Shown here piece after piece: positions 13,450 to 13,562 of a stretch of 13,562 nt of DNA (positions are counted from its first letter, which is position 1; each line of letters begins with the position of its first letter). Origin of the DNA: Candidatus Omnitrophota bacterium (GTDB lineage: Bacteria; Omnitrophota; Gorgyraeia; 2-01-FULL-45-10); contig PLLI01000063.1 in assembly GCA_003140915.1 (NCBI GenBank), forward strand, positions 8,665 to 22,226, given 5' to 3'. The notes under the pieces were generated by a model. The model ran no database searches. It was not told where the DNA came from and saw nothing but the letters and a program-made list of their open reading frames with translations. Made by a program: the position numbers and the translations under genes.

Positions 13450-13478
13450 TTAGAAGGAAATCTAAAGTTTCCTTCTAA
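13450..13478. repeat. Palindrome with 11-bp stem, relative of 12995-13027
   Basis: Positions 13450-13460 are the exact reverse complement of 13468-13478 (loop seven bases). It lies 53 bases upstream of tRNA-Lys, as its relative lies 30 bases upstream of tRNA-Gly, and its right arm runs straight into the second 91-bp repeat. Confidence 0.55.
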
Positions 13479-13562
13479 CGCCCTGAACCCCGACTACGAT
13501 AAATGGTTCAGGGCTGTTTTCCTTCCTTGACTTCTGGCAGGGCGAAGGGCGAAAAACAATTC
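13472..13562. repeat. 91-bp exact direct repeat, copy 2, cut by the window edge
   Basis: Identical over all 91 visible bases to 13196-13286, including the hairpin (now at 13480-13514) and the TGTTTT that follows it. Because the window ends here, the full length of the repeat and any further copies cannot be seen. Confidence 0.85.

Noticed and set aside
13196..13562. CRISPR array
   Set aside because: The repeat has only two visible copies, is about 91 bases long, and the spacer is a tRNA gene. No cas gene is present.

Overview
The window is bacterial: the tRNA genes encode their CCA ends, there is a PTS EIIA protein, an RluA-type pseudouridine synthase and PabB/PabC, and most starts have AGGA/GGAG-type ribosome binding sites. 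The hydrogenase and the dense, overlapping gene order suggest a strict anaerobe with a streamlined genome. The lineage cannot be fixed from sequence alone; an uncultivated phylum such as Omnitrophota or Elusimicrobiota is only a guess.

Every gene I accept lies on the minus strand, so the window is read right to left. The right end (about 12530-13562) is about 1 kb without a credible protein gene. It holds tRNA-Lys(CUU) and tRNA-Gly(GCC), an exact 91-bp repeat on both sides of tRNA-Lys, two diverged copies of a roughly 104-bp module, and many strong hairpins.

From 12529 to the left edge runs one almost gapless set of genes. It starts with a PtsN-like EIIA gene. Next come the NuoC-like and NuoD-like (catalytic) subunits of a group 4 [NiFe] hydrogenase. 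Then comes a Mrp cation/proton antiporter set in the order of a normal mrpABCDEFG operon: a NuoL/MrpA-like subunit, a fused MbhD-MbhE-like subunit, then MrpB, C, D, E, F and G. After this come a PhoU-like (DUF47) protein, a polyferredoxin of NuoI/EchF type, and a HycI-type hydrogenase maturation protease. The run ends with pabB and pabC (p-aminobenzoate for folate), an rluA-family gene and the first codons of one more gene.

The likely joint function is a membrane-bound ferredoxin:proton (or H2:ferredoxin) oxidoreductase coupled to Na+/H+ exchange. The large subunit keeps all four nickel-binding cysteines, so this is a real hydrogenase and not a complex I relative. The protease encoded downstream fits a predicted Arg-Met cut in that subunit. 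The electron-transferring small subunit (NuoB/EchC/MbhJ) and the membrane anchor (NuoH/EchB/MbhM) are not in the window, which is the main puzzle. A second point of interest is a pair of mutually exclusive hairpins between ptsN and the first hydrogenase gene, one of which would hide the latter's ribosome binding site and start codon.
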